From: an uncultured Pelagibacteraceae bacterium
Lineage (GTDB): Bacteria > Pseudomonadota > Alphaproteobacteria > Pelagibacterales > Pelagibacteraceae
NCBI GenBank assembly: GCA_902592655.1
Contig: CACJFE010000003.1
Coordinates: 1-64,000, forward strand
DNA length: 64,000 bases
Reading direction: 5' to 3'
A program made the translations under genes and the position numbers. Shown in pieces: positions 36,950-44,820 of this stretch. Under the pieces are notes generated by a model. The model was not told where the DNA came from, made no database searches, and saw only the letters and a program-made list of their open reading frames with translations. The first letter of the stretch is position 1. Each line of letters opens with the position of its first letter.

Positions 36950-37747
36950 TTTTTTGGTAACTTTTTCTTTTGTCGAGCCTAAATTAACTTCATCAAAATA
37001 AACAACCATATTTGGATAGGGTTTATCTCCATGTTTCCTTTTCCACCCGCTTACAAATGTCTGATAAATTCCAAAATCTAGTCCTACACCTCTTTTTGTA
37101 TATGGTGTAATATTTTTTATATTCTCAGCATTTAATATTAATTTATTATTAATCCAAACTTTCATGAATCCATTTTCTTCTCTTGAGTACCGGGCATTAA
37201 TTAGTACATCAGTCCATTTTCCTCTCATGTCATTTATCCTGATTGCCTTTTTCATTTCAACATACTCGCCACTCCACATTCTTCCTACTTCTAACCATTC
37301 ACCACTTCTATCTGTAACCATAAGAATAGGCTTCCAGCCTTTTTCATAAAGTTGAGCAAAAGTAGTTCTAACAGGGGCTACTGATTGATAGTCTTCGGGT
37401 AAATAAATTGATGCAGAATACCAATGATCTTTTTTACCCATTTGATATTTTTTGAATTGAAGCTCAGTTCTTTGTCTATCTTTTTTGCAATCATCATGTC
37501 CGCTATCTTTACCACAATCACCTAATCTTACTTCAAATCTGTAGGATTTTTTTCCAGATCTTACAGGATGACCATCTTTACTATTTGCTAAAGTTAAAGA
37601 ATATTTTTTTTTGTGAGAGATGGTTTTTCTTTTTACCTCAGTATTAGAGACGTCTTTACTGTTTTTGGCTTCCAAATCTGAAAAGCCTGATAATAAAATG
37701 GCAAATAAAAAAAAACTATTTCTTATATTTTTTAATATTTTTAACAT
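36938..37747 (-). CDS. secreted polysaccharide lyase-like protein
   Basis: A 269-residue protein with a signal peptide over about residues 1-27. The mature part looks like the heparin-lyase/glucuronan-lyase beta-jelly-roll group: GKKSYRFEVRLGDCG, the DRQRTELQF motif resembling the RTEL-type catalytic strand, WYSASIYLPEDY, INARYSREENGFMKVWIN and a closing VVYFDEVNLG. Two or three Cys flank the RTEL-like motif. It may cut an acidic polysaccharide outside the inner membrane. The exact family (PF14099-like or PL20-like) is uncertain. Its first 32 bases overlap the end of the carbonic anhydrase-like gene. Confidence 0.6.
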   Translation of the reverse strand: MLKILKNIRNSFFLFAILLSGFSDLEAKNSKDVSNTEVKRKTISHKKKYSLTLANSKDGHPVRSGKKSYRFEVRLGDCGKDSGHDDCKKDRQRTELQFKKYQMGKKDHWYSASIYLPEDYQSVAPVRTTFAQLYEKGWKPILMVTDRSGEWLEVGRMWSGEYVEMKKAIRINDMRGKWTDVLINARYSREENGFMKVWINNKLILNAENIKNITPYTKRGVGLDFGIYQTFVSGWKRKHGDKPYPNMVVYFDEVNLGSTKEKVTKKLGN

Positions 37748-38219
37748 AATCTCTAGCGTTTTCTTTGATATGTTCTATTTCCTCGTCCGTTACTTGTCTA
37801 ACTACTTTACCAGGGCTTCCAAGGACTAATGATCTATCTGGAATTACTTTATTTTCTGTTACTAATGAGTTTGCTCCGATGATACAGTTTTTACCGATCT
37901 TTGCTTTGTTTAAAATAGTTGAACCTATTCCTATAATACAATCATCTGAAATTTCGCATCCGTGAAGCATTACCATATGGCCTACAGTAACTCCTTTTCC
38001 TACAATTGTAGGACAGCCTGGGTCTGTGTGTATTACGCTACCATCTTGAATGTTCGAACCTTCGCCAATAATAATTGGTTCTAAATCACCTCTTAAAGTT
38101 GCATTGAACCAAATATTTGAATTCTTTTTTAATTCTACTCTGCCAATGATAACTGCATTAGAAGCTACCCAGCTGTTAGGATCGATTTTAGGAGTGTGAC
38201 CGTTAACATCGTAAATCAT
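37716..38219 (-). CDS. gamma carbonic anhydrase-like hexapeptide protein
   Basis: A 167-residue left-handed beta-helix protein. The gamma-CA/PaaY pattern is plain: SWVASNAVIIGRVELKKNSN, WFNATLRGDLEPIIIGEGSNIQDGSV, His ligands in VIHTDPGCP and in VGHMVMLHGCEI. The three zinc-ligand histidines are present, so it may be catalytically active, although many members are not. Function in this cell is unknown. Confidence 0.85.
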   Translation of the reverse strand: MIYDVNGHTPKIDPNSWVASNAVIIGRVELKKNSNIWFNATLRGDLEPIIIGEGSNIQDGSVIHTDPGCPTIVGKGVTVGHMVMLHGCEISDDCIIGIGSTILNKAKIGKNCIIGANSLVTENKVIPDRSLVLGSPGKVVRQVTDEEIEHIKENARDYVKNIKKYKK

Positions 38220-38260
38220 AAATTTGCTGTAATGTATAATTAATTATCTTATAATATATT

Positions 38261-38818
38261 ATGGCTTTAACAAAGACACCAGTTTGCGATTTTGGAAAAA
38301 AAGCTGAGGATTTCAAACTAAAATCGACAGAAAATAAACTAATTTCTCTAAATGATATAAAAGGTGAAAAAGCAACATTGATAATGTTCATTTGTAATCA
38401 CTGCCCTTACGTGAAAGCGATTATTCGTGATTTAGTAAAAGATTGTAATGAATTAAAAAAAAACGGGATTAACTCTGTTGCAATTATGTCAAATGATACT
38501 AAAAATTATCCTGAAGACTCGTTCGATAACATGATTAAATTTGCTAGGGCAAATGATTTTGGTGAAATAAATTATTTGATTGATGAAAACCAAGAAACAG
38601 CAAAGAAATATGGCGCTGTTTGTACGCCTGATTTTTTTGGTTACAATAAAGATTTAAAACTTCAATATCGAGGAAGATTTAGAGAACTTAAAGATTTAAA
38701 ACCTATTTCAAGCGGAGATAGTGATTTAAAAGTAGCCATGAAAATGATTTCTAGGACTCAAGCTGGTCCAAAGGAACAAACTCCGAGTATGGGATGTAAT
38801 ATAAAGTGGTTTAATTAA
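38261..38818 (+). CDS. thioredoxin-fold peroxiredoxin-like protein
   Basis: A 185-residue AhpC/TSA-type thioredoxin-like protein. The active region is MFICNHCPYVKAIIRDLVKD (20 residues), giving a CxxC-like CNHC motif after the first beta strand. Later comes YGAVCTPDFFGYNKDLKLQYRG and a C-terminal PSMGCNIKW with another Cys. It probably acts as a cytosolic thiol oxidoreductase; no signal peptide is seen. Its stop shares one base with the next gene's ATG. Confidence 0.8.
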   Translation: MALTKTPVCDFGKKAEDFKLKSTENKLISLNDIKGEKATLIMFICNHCPYVKAIIRDLVKDCNELKKNGINSVAIMSNDTKNYPEDSFDNMIKFARANDFGEINYLIDENQETAKKYGAVCTPDFFGYNKDLKLQYRGRFRELKDLKPISSGDSDLKVAMKMISRTQAGPKEQTPSMGCNIKWFN

Positions 38819-39903
38819 TGTTTTTAGTTTCTACAAGAAATTTTCCACCTGAACTTGGTGGTATGCAAAACCTCATGGAAGGTTTGTCTAATGCTCTTAC
38901 TAATCATGGTCCAGTAAAAGTTTTTGCAGATAATCATGAGAATGCAAATACATACGATCAAAATTCTAAATTAAACATTGAAAGAATTTCAGGTTTTAAA
39001 ATCTTTAGAAAATATAGAAAAGCTAATTTAGTTAAAGATTTTATTAACCAAAATCAAATTAGAGCATGTTTCTTTGATCACTGGAAAAGTATTGAAAATA
39101 TTGAATTAGAAACTCTTAAGAAAACAAAATCTTTCTGCTTAATTCACTCAAAGGAAATAAATCATCCTGTTAGTTCTTCTTTAAATAAAAGAGTTTTAAA
39201 ATCGTTAGGAAAAGCAGATTTTGTAATTGCAAATTCAAAATTCACGAAGGAATTAGGATTAAAACTCGGATTAAAAGACATTCATGTCATCAATCCTGGC
39301 TGTAACTATCCTATTGTTGTAAGTGAAACAGCTAGGAAATTTTCTAAAAAAATTTATGGTAATGCGTCACCTAAATTAATTACTGTTTCGAGATTAGACG
39401 GCCGTAAAAGTCATCAGAATATTTTAATGTCGATTAAAAATCTTTTACCAAAGTTTCCAAATTTAAAATATGTTTCAATTGGTGATGGAGATGAAAGAAA
39501 AAATCTTCAAAAATTAAGGGAAGAATTAGGTTTGGAAAAAAATGTTGAATTAATTTTCAATTCTACAGAGCAAGAAAAAGTTGGATTGCTTGAACAATCA
39601 GATGTATTTGTAATGCCCTCAGTTGTTTATAAAAAATCAGTCGAGGGATTTGGTATAACTTATATTGAAGCTGCGTCATACGGTAAACCATCAATCGGTG
39701 GAATCTATGGGGGCGAAGGAGACGCAATAAAATCTGGTATTACGGGATATCTTTGTAACGGTAATGATCTAAATGCTATTTATGACACCCTCCTTAAAAT
39801 TTTATCAAACGAAAAATATAAGGAGCTCGGAGCAAATGCATTCGAATTTTCAAAAGGGTTTAGTTGGGAAAAAATTATTAAAAACTATATTAATTTAATT
39901 TAG
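38818..39903 (+). CDS. glycosyltransferase family 4
   Basis: A 361-residue GT-B glycosyltransferase. The N-terminal acceptor domain starts STRNFPPELGGMQNLMEGL, and the donor domain shows LITVSRLDGRKSHQNIL, YVSIGDGDERKNLQ and the retaining-enzyme motif VEGFGITYIEAASYGKPSIG with its Glu pair. It should extend lipopolysaccharide or another glycan from a nucleotide sugar. Its last 14 bases overlap the convergent GT9 gene. Confidence 0.85.
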   Translation: MFLVSTRNFPPELGGMQNLMEGLSNALTNHGPVKVFADNHENANTYDQNSKLNIERISGFKIFRKYRKANLVKDFINQNQIRACFFDHWKSIENIELETLKKTKSFCLIHSKEINHPVSSSLNKRVLKSLGKADFVIANSKFTKELGLKLGLKDIHVINPGCNYPIVVSETARKFSKKIYGNASPKLITVSRLDGRKSHQNILMSIKNLLPKFPNLKYVSIGDGDERKNLQKLREELGLEKNVELIFNSTEQEKVGLLEQSDVFVMPSVVYKKSVEGFGITYIEAASYGKPSIGGIYGGEGDAIKSGITGYLCNGNDLNAIYDTLLKILSNEKYKELGANAFEFSKGFSWEKIIKNYINLI

Positions 39904-40822
39904 ATTTGACTTTCTCTAAAACAGTTTCGACTGTCAAATCATTTAAATTCTCAACGCTTATTGCTTTAAAATTAAAATTTTCGATACTTACTTTCTTTGC
40001 AGTTGTGTGGGTACCGAAAAGTACAAATCCTATTTTATCTAAATGTGAAGCTATGTGAGCAGGTCCTGTATCATTTGCAATAATAAATTTGGCATTACTT
40101 ATCAAAGATATCAAAGTTTTAATGTTGATCGACTCATTATTTTCTAGAACCACTTTAGCATTTAATTCATTAGCTTCATCGATTTCATCCGGTCCTGGAG
40201 CTAATAAAACTGGATATCTATTTTTATAATCTTGTTTTAATCTTGAAATTAATTCTTTAAAAAAAGGCCATTTTTTTTGAGGTAATTTTTTTGAGCAAAA
40301 AGGAAATAATAATATATAGTCACTATTTGCATATTGTTTTTTTAACCTTGTGATATCTGATATAGCCCAATTCAAATCTATATTTTTTACAAATTCAGTT
40401 TGCACACCACTTTTTTTTAATTGAACTTCCATTCTGTCAAGAACAGGTTCTTTATCAAAATCACTTTTTTTTTGACCTGGCTCTAATGAAGTTTCAGTAG
40501 ATGACCATTCTGCATTTTTTAAAATGTATCTTTTATAAAATTTTGTTCTACTTGAATTTTGTAAATCATAAATTTTTGAAAAATTATATTTTGCTAAATT
40601 TTTTTTTAGGTTATTTAAATAAAATAAATTCCATCTAGGTAGCCTTTTATCTATTATAACGCCATCCAAATAAGGGCATTCTGACATAAAAATTGCATAT
40701 GGCTTGGTTGTAAGTAAAAAAACTTTTCTATTTTTGTGAAATTTTTTTATATCTTTTATGGCTCCATTAGCTTGAATTAAATCACCTAAAGAACCATGCT
40801 TTATTATTAATATATTTGACAT
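39890..40822 (-). CDS. glycosyltransferase family 9 (heptosyltransferase-like)
   Basis: A 310-residue GT-B protein. It starts ILIIKHGSLGDLIQANGAI, the standard GT9 N-terminus, and has the donor-site FIIANDTGPAHIASHLDK and FVLFGTHT. Such enzymes add heptose or related sugars to the lipopolysaccharide core. It faces the GT4 gene tail-to-tail, so the two form a small envelope-sugar pair. Confidence 0.85.
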   Translation of the reverse strand: MSNILIIKHGSLGDLIQANGAIKDIKKFHKNRKVFLLTTKPYAIFMSECPYLDGVIIDKRLPRWNLFYLNNLKKNLAKYNFSKIYDLQNSSRTKFYKRYILKNAEWSSTETSLEPGQKKSDFDKEPVLDRMEVQLKKSGVQTEFVKNIDLNWAISDITRLKKQYANSDYILLFPFCSKKLPQKKWPFFKELISRLKQDYKNRYPVLLAPGPDEIDEANELNAKVVLENNESINIKTLISLISNAKFIIANDTGPAHIASHLDKIGFVLFGTHTTAKKVSIENFNFKAISVENLNDLTVETVLEKVKSKLN

Positions 40823-40868
40823 TATTATTTCGAAGTATATTTAATGATTAATATAGTCAAATAGTAAT

Positions 40869-41264
40869 ATGAGCAAGAAAATGGACAAAATATTGGCAGA
40901 AATATCGGCTGGGGAATTAATAGATAAAATTACTATTTTAGAAATTAAAAAAGATAAAATAAGTAATAAAGAAAAATTAACAGAAGTTGAGAAAGAATTA
41001 GCTTCATTAAGTAAAACTTTAAAAAACTCCATTAATGATGAAAATAAGATTTTAGGTTTTAAGCGAGATCTTAAAAATATAAATTTAAAACTTTGGGACA
41101 TTGAAGACGGAAAAAGATCTGCCGAAAAAAATAATCGATTTGACGATAAATTTATTCAGCTTGCTAGAAATGTATATAAATTTAATGATGAAAGAGCCAA
41201 AATCAAATTAGAAATTAATAATGCTCTTGGATCAAATATAAAAGAGGTAAAATCCTACGAATAG
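40869..41264 (+). CDS. DUF6165-like coiled-coil protein
   Basis: A 131-residue charged, helical protein. The pattern AEISAGELIDKITILEIKKDKI, here noted as SAGELIDKITILEIK, then KLWDIEDGKRSAE, FDDKFIQLARNVYKFNDERA and a final NNALGS matches the small family I know as DUF6165, which often lies near glycosyltransferase genes. Function is unknown. It ends on the base before the nitrilase gene's end on the other strand. Confidence 0.7.
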   Translation: MSKKMDKILAEISAGELIDKITILEIKKDKISNKEKLTEVEKELASLSKTLKNSINDENKILGFKRDLKNINLKLWDIEDGKRSAEKNNRFDDKFIQLARNVYKFNDERAKIKLEINNALGSNIKEVKSYE

Positions 41265-42062
41265 TTAGTGACCCTTTAAACTAGGTATTCTTAATCTAAG
41301 ATTTTTTGATAATTTGGGATTTACAGAGGCTGTGATCACACCTTCTGATTTTTTTAATTCTTTTAATATTTTTCCATCTGGAGAAATTATTAATGAATGA
41401 CCGAAAGTTTTTCTTCCGTTATAATGTGTTCCACCTTGCGCGGGAGCGAAAATATAACAAAAATTTTCTATAGCTCTAGCTTTTAATAAAGAATGCCAAT
41501 GTTTTTTTCCTGTAGTTTCGGTAAAAGCAGATGGAACGGTTAAAAATAATGATCCCGCCTTAGCCAATTTTCTATATAGAGTTGGAAATCTAAGGTCATA
41601 ACAAATGGTTAGACCAATCTTTCCCCAAGGTAATTTGAAAGACTTTACTTTGTTTCCTGGATTAAAACTCTTTGACTCAAAATATTTTTCTTTTTTGCTT
41701 AAAACGACGTCGTACATGTGAATTTTATCATAGTAAGTTCTTATCCTCCCTATCTTATCAATTAAAACAGATCTATTAACTAATTTATTTCTTGAAATCT
41801 TAATTATTAAAGATCCTATCAAAATCCATTTCTTATACTTTTTTGCAAGTTTTTTTATGCCATTAAGATAAATATCATTTTGCATTGACGTACAAACTTT
41901 AAGCAATTCTTTTTTGTTTAAAGAGAATTGTGATGAAACTTCTGGAGTTATTATGAAATCAGTTTTTTGCTTTACTGCTTTTTTAATAAGTTTTGATGTT
42001 TTGTCTAAATTAAAATGAATATCATTATTTGATTTTAATTGAATACAAGAAACACGAAACAT
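41265..42062 (-). CDS. carbon-nitrogen hydrolase (nitrilase superfamily, Nit1/Nit2-like)
   Basis: A nitrilase-fold amidase with the Glu-Lys-Cys triad Glu41 (ITPEVSSQ), Lys113 (YYDKIHMYD) and Cys154 (GLTICYDLRFP). The ATG at 42062 (265 residues) gives the conserved start FRVSCIQLKS and couples through TGATG to the upstream gene; the frame extends ten unconserved residues further. Nit1-like members hydrolyse deaminated glutathione, and Nit2/omega-amidase hydrolyses 2-oxoglutaramate. As last gene of a methylthioadenosine operon, an omega-amidase-like or repair role is possible but unproven. Confidence 0.82.
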   Translation of the reverse strand: MFRVSCIQLKSNNDIHFNLDKTSKLIKKAVKQKTDFIITPEVSSQFSLNKKELLKVCTSMQNDIYLNGIKKLAKKYKKWILIGSLIIKISRNKLVNRSVLIDKIGRIRTYYDKIHMYDVVLSKKEKYFESKSFNPGNKVKSFKLPWGKIGLTICYDLRFPTLYRKLAKAGSLFLTVPSAFTETTGKKHWHSLLKARAIENFCYIFAPAQGGTHYNGRKTFGHSLIISPDGKILKELKKSEGVITASVNPKLSKNLRLRIPSLKGH

Positions 42063-43102
42063 CACTTCATTATAGATGAAGCAAAATTCCATTTACAGTC
42101 AAAACTAGGGATATAAGCCCCGGATAATTTAACGTTTCCAAAGCTTTTTTCTAGAACCTTACACCAGCTATCAACTTGTTTAGGTTTTTTATCCTTACTT
42201 CCGACTTGAGCAGTAATTACACCACCTTTTTTAAGTATTCTTTTTAAACCTTTCATATTTTTTTTAGCCAGGTCAATACAGTATTGGTCATCGTTTAAAT
42301 CTACAAAAATTTTATCATATTTTGAATTCTCTATTTCTTTGATGCTTTTAAAAGCATCTCCCCAAAAAGTTTTAATTTTGTTACTTTTCTTAACTTTAGA
42401 ACAAACTTTTGGTAAATGCCTATAACAAACATCTACAATCTCTGGATCTAATTCAAACCAATCTATGTAATTGGAATTATTCTCTAAACATGCCCTGGCT
42501 ACTCCTCCATCACCCCCTCCAATTATTGCAACATTATTATTTTTTTTACTTAAATCGTAACTAGATTTAAAAAAATTTGAGCTATAAATCTTTTCATCTT
42601 TTTCAGCTACTTGTATTTCATGGTCAATAAATAAAGCGTGACCAAATTCTTCTAGATCCATAATTTCAACAAATTGGCCTACTCTAGAGGTAAATTTTTC
42701 TAAAACGTCTTTTACTACATAAAATTTCTTTTGTCCCGGAGTGCTATATATATCATCGTATAAACCCACACTACTTCGATCAAAAGCATTGGTTACTACT
42801 CTTTTATGTTCAATTTCTTTTCTTAAAATCTTAAGAGCTACTTTAGGATTAACCTTTCCGCATGTAAAAAAGTCAAAACTGATCACGCCTCTTTCTGGAA
42901 ATGTATGAAAACTAAAATGACTTTCTGACAACAAGGCTACTAAAGTGAAGCCTTGAGGTTGAAATCTATGGGATGCCACATTAAGTATTTCGACCTTTGC
43001 AGCTTTTGCTATTTTATAAATAACTTTTTCGTAGAATTCGGGTGAATAGTCTTTTTTTACACCAAGAAAATCAATGGTAATGTGTTCACCAACTTTAATC
43101 AT
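42062..43102 (-). CDS. SAM decarboxylase - aminopropyltransferase fusion (SpeD-SpeE)
   Basis: One 346-residue frame holds two enzymes. Residues 1-118 are a bacterial SpeD/SpeH-type SAM decarboxylase: SESHFSFHTFPERG with the Glu60-Ser61 self-cleavage site that generates the pyruvoyl group, plus His66 and Cys81 in FFTCGK. Residues about 122-346 are a spermidine-synthase-like aminopropyltransferase: GHALFIDHEIQVAEKDE, SAM-site IGGGDGGVARACL (GGGDGG 195-200), FELDPEIV and FVDLNDDQ. Together they decarboxylate SAM and pass aminopropyl to a diamine, releasing methylthioadenosine. The usual YHE after DE is YSS here, and the DSTDP loop is DLNDD. It sits six bases after the aldolase gene. Confidence 0.88.
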   Translation of the reverse strand: MIKVGEHITIDFLGVKKDYSPEFYEKVIYKIAKAAKVEILNVASHRFQPQGFTLVALLSESHFSFHTFPERGVISFDFFTCGKVNPKVALKILRKEIEHKRVVTNAFDRSSVGLYDDIYSTPGQKKFYVVKDVLEKFTSRVGQFVEIMDLEEFGHALFIDHEIQVAEKDEKIYSSNFFKSSYDLSKKNNNVAIIGGGDGGVARACLENNSNYIDWFELDPEIVDVCYRHLPKVCSKVKKSNKIKTFWGDAFKSIKEIENSKYDKIFVDLNDDQYCIDLAKKNMKGLKRILKKGGVITAQVGSKDKKPKQVDSWCKVLEKSFGNVKLSGAYIPSFDCKWNFASSIMK

Positions 43103-43108
43103 AAAAAA

Positions 43109-43753
43109 CTATCCTTTTTTATAATTTTTAAATTTCCCCAAGACAATTTTTATTTCTTTTTTCGAAAGAATCTTAGGTATTCCAATTCTTATGGCATTTA
43201 TATATTGATGGCAAATATTTTCGATTTCTTGAGCTAGCTCAAATGTCTTTTCTAAATTTTCTCCAAAAGCAACCTGACCGTGATTAGCAATTAAACATGC
43301 TGTTCTATTTTTCAAAGCTTTTATAATATTTCTTGAAAGATTTTTTGTTCCAAAAGTTGCGTATTTACTACACTTAATGTCTTCTCCTCCAGCTACTGCA
43401 ACCATATAGTGAAATGCCGGAATATTTTTTTGATGACAAGATACAGCTGTCGCACAAGTAGAGTGAGCGTGAACAATAGCTTTGGCCTCTTTTTTATTCA
43501 CATAAATATCTTGATGAAATCTCCATTCTGATGACGGTTTACCTTTTTTTTTATCATAGATGCCTTTTAGAGAAATGAAGACAATATCTTTGAGTTTTAA
43601 GGAGGCATATTTTCGTCCAGATGGAGTTATATAAAATCCATCAACTCCTTTTTCTTTTGCTCTTACAGATATATTCCCTGATCTTAAGGTAGATAAATTT
43701 GTTATATTTAATTTTTTTGAATATTTAATAACTTCAGCTTTTAATTTACTCAT
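43109..43753 (-). CDS. class II aldolase, probable 5-methylthioribulose-1-phosphate/5-deoxyribulose-1-phosphate aldolase
   Basis: A 214-residue zinc aldolase of the FucA/adducin family. Ligands and acid are in place: Glu76 (PSSEWRFH), His95 and His97 (IVHAHST), His158 (LIANHGQ). It also has IPAFHYMVAVAGGEDIKCSK and YATFGTKNLS, which I associate with the Ald2 group. Beside mtnA and mtnP the most likely reaction is cleavage of methylthioribulose 1-phosphate to DHAP and 2-methylthioacetaldehyde (DHAP shunt). The MtnB dehydratase belongs to the same superfamily and is the main alternative. It overlaps mtnA by four bases. Confidence 0.75.
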   Translation of the reverse strand: MSKLKAEVIKYSKKLNITNLSTLRSGNISVRAKEKGVDGFYITPSGRKYASLKLKDIVFISLKGIYDKKKGKPSSEWRFHQDIYVNKKEAKAIVHAHSTCATAVSCHQKNIPAFHYMVAVAGGEDIKCSKYATFGTKNLSRNIIKALKNRTACLIANHGQVAFGENLEKTFELAQEIENICHQYINAIRIGIPKILSKKEIKIVLGKFKNYKKG

Positions 43754-44820
43754 TTAAATAAACCTTTCAAACTTTTTTCTGAAGCTTCGCAAATTCCTTT
43801 TTCTGTGATTAAAGCTGTAACTAATTTAGCAGGTGTAACATCAAAAGCTAGATTTAAAGACTTACTTTTTTTTGGGTAAATTCTTATTTTTTTAATTTCA
43901 TTGTTTTCATCAATTCCTTCAATATGAGATAACTCCTCTGAATTTCTCTCTTCAATTGGAATTTCTTTATGATCTTTGATGCTCCAGTCTATAGTTGAAC
44001 TCGGTAAGGCAACATAAAAAGGAACATTATTATCTTTTGCAGATAGAGCTTTTAGATAAGTTCCAATTTTATTACACACGTCACCATTAGATAAAGTTCT
44101 ATCCGTCCCAACTATACACATATCTACTTCTCCTCTTTGCATTAATATTCCTCCAGCATTGTCGGTTATCACAGTATTTGAAATTCCTTCCTCATTTAAT
44201 TCATATGAGGTTAAGTTTGCTCCTTGATTTCGTGGTCTTGTCTCATCAACCCAAACATGTACTTTGATACCTTTTTGATGAGCATGATAAATAGGTGATG
44301 TTGCAGTTCCCCAATCAATAGTTGCAAGCCATCCTGCATTGCAATGAGTTAAAATATTTACCGTATCCTTTTTTTTGCTTGAAATTTTTTCAATTATTTT
44401 AACACCATTAAGACCAATATTTTTACAAAATTTTATATCCTCCTCCAAAATAGATTTTGCTTCGTTAAGGGCTATTTTCAATAAATCTTTTTTGTTAACT
44501 CCAGATATTTTTTTCATCATTCTATCGACAGCCCACTTTAAATTAATTGCTGTAGGTCTTGAGGAAATAAGTTCCTCACTAGATTTTTTTAAAAATGATA
44601 AATCATTTCTTTCGATAATAGAGAGAACCAATCCGTAGGCCGCTGTAGCTCCAATAAGAGGGGCTCCTCTAACCTCCATAGTTTTTATGGCATTTATTGC
44701 ATCTTTTATATTTCTTAAATCTTTAATTACAAATTTATGGGGAAGTTTCGTTTGATCAATAATTTTTACTAAATTATTTTCAAACCAAATTGTACGATAA
44801 TTTTTACCATTAATTTTCAT
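43750..44820 (-). CDS. mtnA: S-methyl-5-thioribose-1-phosphate isomerase
   Basis: A 356-residue MtnA. The family's catalytic Cys160 (NILTHCNAGW) and Asp240 (IVGTDRTLSNGD) fall at the same positions as in the well-studied Bacillus enzyme. Other marks are EVRGAPLIGATAAYGL and GTATSPIY. It converts methylthioribose 1-phosphate to the ribulose form between MtnP and the aldolase. It overlaps the SGNH gene before it and the aldolase gene after it by four bases each. Confidence 0.94.
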   Translation of the reverse strand: MKINGKNYRTIWFENNLVKIIDQTKLPHKFVIKDLRNIKDAINAIKTMEVRGAPLIGATAAYGLVLSIIERNDLSFLKKSSEELISSRPTAINLKWAVDRMMKKISGVNKKDLLKIALNEAKSILEEDIKFCKNIGLNGVKIIEKISSKKKDTVNILTHCNAGWLATIDWGTATSPIYHAHQKGIKVHVWVDETRPRNQGANLTSYELNEEGISNTVITDNAGGILMQRGEVDMCIVGTDRTLSNGDVCNKIGTYLKALSAKDNNVPFYVALPSSTIDWSIKDHKEIPIEERNSEELSHIEGIDENNEIKKIRIYPKKSKSLNLAFDVTPAKLVTALITEKGICEASEKSLKGLFK

